From the NCBI GenBank assembly GCA_037200985.1, contig JBBCGJ010000001.1, positions 3,138,756 through 3,202,755 of the forward strand: a DNA stretch of 64,000 nucleotides, in the 5' to 3' direction. This stretch comes from Rhizomicrobium sp. (GTDB lineage: Bacteria; Pseudomonadota; Alphaproteobacteria; Micropepsales; Micropepsaceae). Under the pieces are notes generated by a model. The model saw only the letters and a list, made by a program, of their open reading frames with translations, was not told the DNA's origin and searched no databases. The position numbers were made by a program, and so were the translations under genes. Below, piece after piece: positions 62,826-64,000 of the stretch. How positions within the stretch are numbered: the first letter of the stretch is position 1; the number at the start of each line of letters is the position of its first letter.

Positions 62826-63447
62826 CGGGACCGTCTTGCGGCGCGAGGCGATCCAATTGCGCCATGATTTCACGGGCAGCTTCCCCTTCGGGCGGTCGGT
62901 CCGACTGCGGCAACGCCTCATCGCCGTCGAGGATTGCAATAAGAGCCTTGCGTGCGCGCGCAACCCTGCTTTTCACCGTGCCCACGGCGCAATTGCAGAT
63001 TTCCGCGGCGTCCTCATACGAAAATCCGCCGGCGCCGACCAGGATCAGCGCTTCGCGCTGTTCGTCGGTCAGGGCGCGGAGGGCGCGCGCCGTGTCGGAC
63101 AATTCGGCCGACCAGCCCTGGTCCTGGCCGCCGCCGGGAATCTTCTCGGCGGCTTCCTGATCCCACGGCGCCTGACGCCAGGCGCGGCGGCGGTCGGAAT
63201 AGAACTGGTTGCGAAGGATGGTGAAGAGCCATGCCTTCAGGTTCGTGCCGGGCACGAAGGAATCGCGCGACTGCCAGGCCTTGACCAGGGCTTCCTGGGC
63301 GAGGTCGTCGGCGCCTTCATGGCTGCCGCAGAGCGAGCGCGCGAAGGCACGCAGGAACGGGACGAGTCCCAGGAGCTCCGTCTTGAAGTCGTCCGGTTCG
63401 GACGCGGGAGCGCTGTGCGGGGCGGGGGCGGTGTGGGGGGCGGTCAT
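62788..63447 (-). CDS. ecfG: ECF sigma factor EcfG (general stress response)
   Basis: EcfG directs the alphaproteobacterial general stress regulon, recognising GGAAC-N16/17-CGTT promoters. The 219-aa sigma-70 region 2/4 protein has LVPFLRAFARSLCGSHEGADDLAQEALVKAWQ and LKAWLFTILRNQFYSDRRRAWRQ. Region 4 is LTDEQREALILVGAGGFSYEDAAEICNCAVGTVKSRVARARKAL. Its N-terminus is a Pro/Ala-rich extension. The start overlaps the nepR stop (ATGA at 63444-63447). A perfect target promoter at 63746-63771 suggests autoregulation. Confidence 0.93.
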   Translation of the reverse strand: MTAPHTAPAPHSAPASEPDDFKTELLGLVPFLRAFARSLCGSHEGADDLAQEALVKAWQSRDSFVPGTNLKAWLFTILRNQFYSDRRRAWRQAPWDQEAAEKIPGGGQDQGWSAELSDTARALRALTDEQREALILVGAGGFSYEDAAEICNCAVGTVKSRVARARKALIAILDGDEALPQSDRPPEGEAAREIMAQLDRLAPQDGPDAARRRRKGTDE

Positions 63448-63659
63448 GACGACTTCTTCCCCGACTCGTCCTTCGCATCGATCCGACGCAACAGGTCCAT
63501 GAATTCGTCCGGCACGGGCTCTTGCGAGACCGCATCGTAGATGCGCCGCAGCTCCCGTCCGATCACCCGCTGCCGCGCGCGGATGGCGCGCGCTTTTTCG
63601 CGGTTAGGGTTCTGTTCCTTAGACAAATTCCAATTCCGCTGTTGCGGTGCGCCTGACAA
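63444..63659 (-). CDS. nepR: Anti-sigma factor NepR
   Basis: NepR sequesters EcfG until phosphorylated PhyR takes it away. The 71-aa protein shows the NepR core RQRVIGRELRRIYDAVSQEPVPDEFMDLLRRID, the two-helix segment common to the family. It lies upstream of ecfG with a 4-base overlap, the usual nepR-ecfG order, and is divergent from phyR. The N-terminus starts MSGAPQQRNWNLS. Confidence 0.93.
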   Translation of the reverse strand: MSGAPQQRNWNLSKEQNPNREKARAIRARQRVIGRELRRIYDAVSQEPVPDEFMDLLRRIDAKDESGKKSS

Positions 63660-63745
63660 AGCCGTTCTCCGATCGGGGCTGATTACACAGATAAATCAGC
63701 CCCTTAATTTGACTCATCCGCCCACCAACTCCCTCCAGGGAAGCC

Positions 63746-63771
63746 AACGCCTGCCGCCCGCCAATGGTTCC
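63746..63771 (-). promoter_or_regulatory. EcfG-type promoter (GGAAC-N17-CGTT) for nepR-ecfG
   Basis: On the minus strand, GGAAC at 63767-63771 is followed 17 bases later by CGTT at 63746-63749, the consensus of the general stress sigma factor. It lies 86 bases before nepR, supporting an autoregulated nepR-ecfG-kinase transcript. A possible single GGAAC on the plus strand at 63782-63786 points to phyR but lacks a matching -10. Confidence 0.8.
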
Positions 63772-63854
63772 CCCCGCTTATGGAACTTTTCGTCTCAAGG
63801 AGCATTCCCCTTTGAGAACGACGATGATAGCGCCGTCGAAGGAGCCCGTTTTTC

Positions 63855-64000
63855 ATGAGCATGTCCCAGACCCTTGCCCCGCATCTTCCCTATCTGCGCC
63901 GCTATGCCCGCGCGCTGTGCGGCTCCCAGTCCAGCGGCGACACCTATGTCCGCGCCGCCCTGTCCGCGCTGCTGGCTGGCGACCAGACGCTGGTCGAGGG
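63855..64000 (+). CDS. phyR: PhyR response regulator, 5' part (truncated by the window edge)
   Basis: PhyR is the anti-anti-sigma factor whose N-terminal sigma-like domain binds NepR after phosphorylation of its C-terminal receiver. The visible start MSMSQTLAPHLPYLRRYARALCGSQSSGDTYVRAALSALLAGD is the conserved sigma-like domain N-terminus. The divergent nepR-ecfG arrangement is the usual alphaproteobacterial general stress locus. The rest of the gene lies beyond the window. GGAG lies about ten bases before the ATG. Confidence 0.92.
   Translation, partial: MSMSQTLAPHLPYLRRYARALCGSQSSGDTYVRAALSALLAGDQTLVE

Noticed and set aside
63782..63804. EcfG promoter for phyR on the plus strand
   Set aside because: GGAAC is present at 63782-63786 but no CGTT lies 16-17 bases downstream.

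Overview
The window is a high-GC bacterial chromosome segment from an alphaproteobacterium. The evidence is a CckA-type hybrid kinase, two full CtrA boxes in a flagellar intergenic region, a GAAC-N7-GAAC SOS box before recA, the NepR/EcfG/PhyR general stress locus, and the F1-ATPase zeta inhibitor (DUF1476). It may lie near the Rhizomicrobium/Micropepsaceae group, but that is a guess. No IS transposase, prophage, CRISPR array or rRNA operon was seen. REGION 1 (1-2558): the 3' part of a TauD-type dioxygenase, then an AT-richer accessory patch. The patch holds an AvcD-like anti-phage cytidine-nucleotide deaminase and, divergent from it, a 61-codon ORF with a strong Shine-Dalgarno. The deaminase stop codon directly abuts the stop codon of fliP. 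REGION 2 (2559-7457): flagellar basal-body and export genes, fliO-fliP on the minus strand and flgB-flgC-fliE-fliQ-fliR-flhB on the plus strand. Two perfect TTAA-N7-TTAA sites lie between them, and palindromic repeats are lodged between several genes. REGION 3 (7593-19547): peptidase, deacetylase and esterase, cckA, a 2OG-Fe(II) oxygenase, an exported adenosine-deaminase-like protein, an exported methyltransferase, an AraC/GyrI regulator and an orphan AAA ATPase. Two exported proteins carry repeat-derived N-terminal coding sequence. REGION 4 (19600-33249): recA with an SOS box, alaS, a cyclic-nucleotide-gated K+ channel, a PAS kinase, icd, trmJ, a CcmI-like TPR protein, a MoaB-fold protein, map and radC. 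REGION 5 (33309-43474): a divergent peptide-type ABC transporter with a fused, degenerate double ATPase, purB, a zinc-ribbon protein, a P450 coupled to a SemiSWEET, a PQQ dehydrogenase and a LytTR membrane regulator. REGION 6 (43501-54196): the zeta inhibitor, purC-purS-purQ-purL with a 128-bp palindromic element inside, a BolA protein, an Rsm22-like methyltransferase and a CGFS glutaredoxin, then Acg-like oxidoreductase, GST, rpsD, tRNA-Leu and a TMEM43-like protein. REGION 7 (54303-64000): an M13 peptidase, a 25-aa peptide gene with an almost complete anti-SD match and a terminator, an aldolase, an FAD monooxygenase, a GNAT enzyme, lpdA, and the general stress locus (HisKA_2 kinase, ecfG, nepR, divergent phyR) with a perfect EcfG promoter. 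Long antisense ORFs opposite real genes are common in this GC-rich DNA and were left out.
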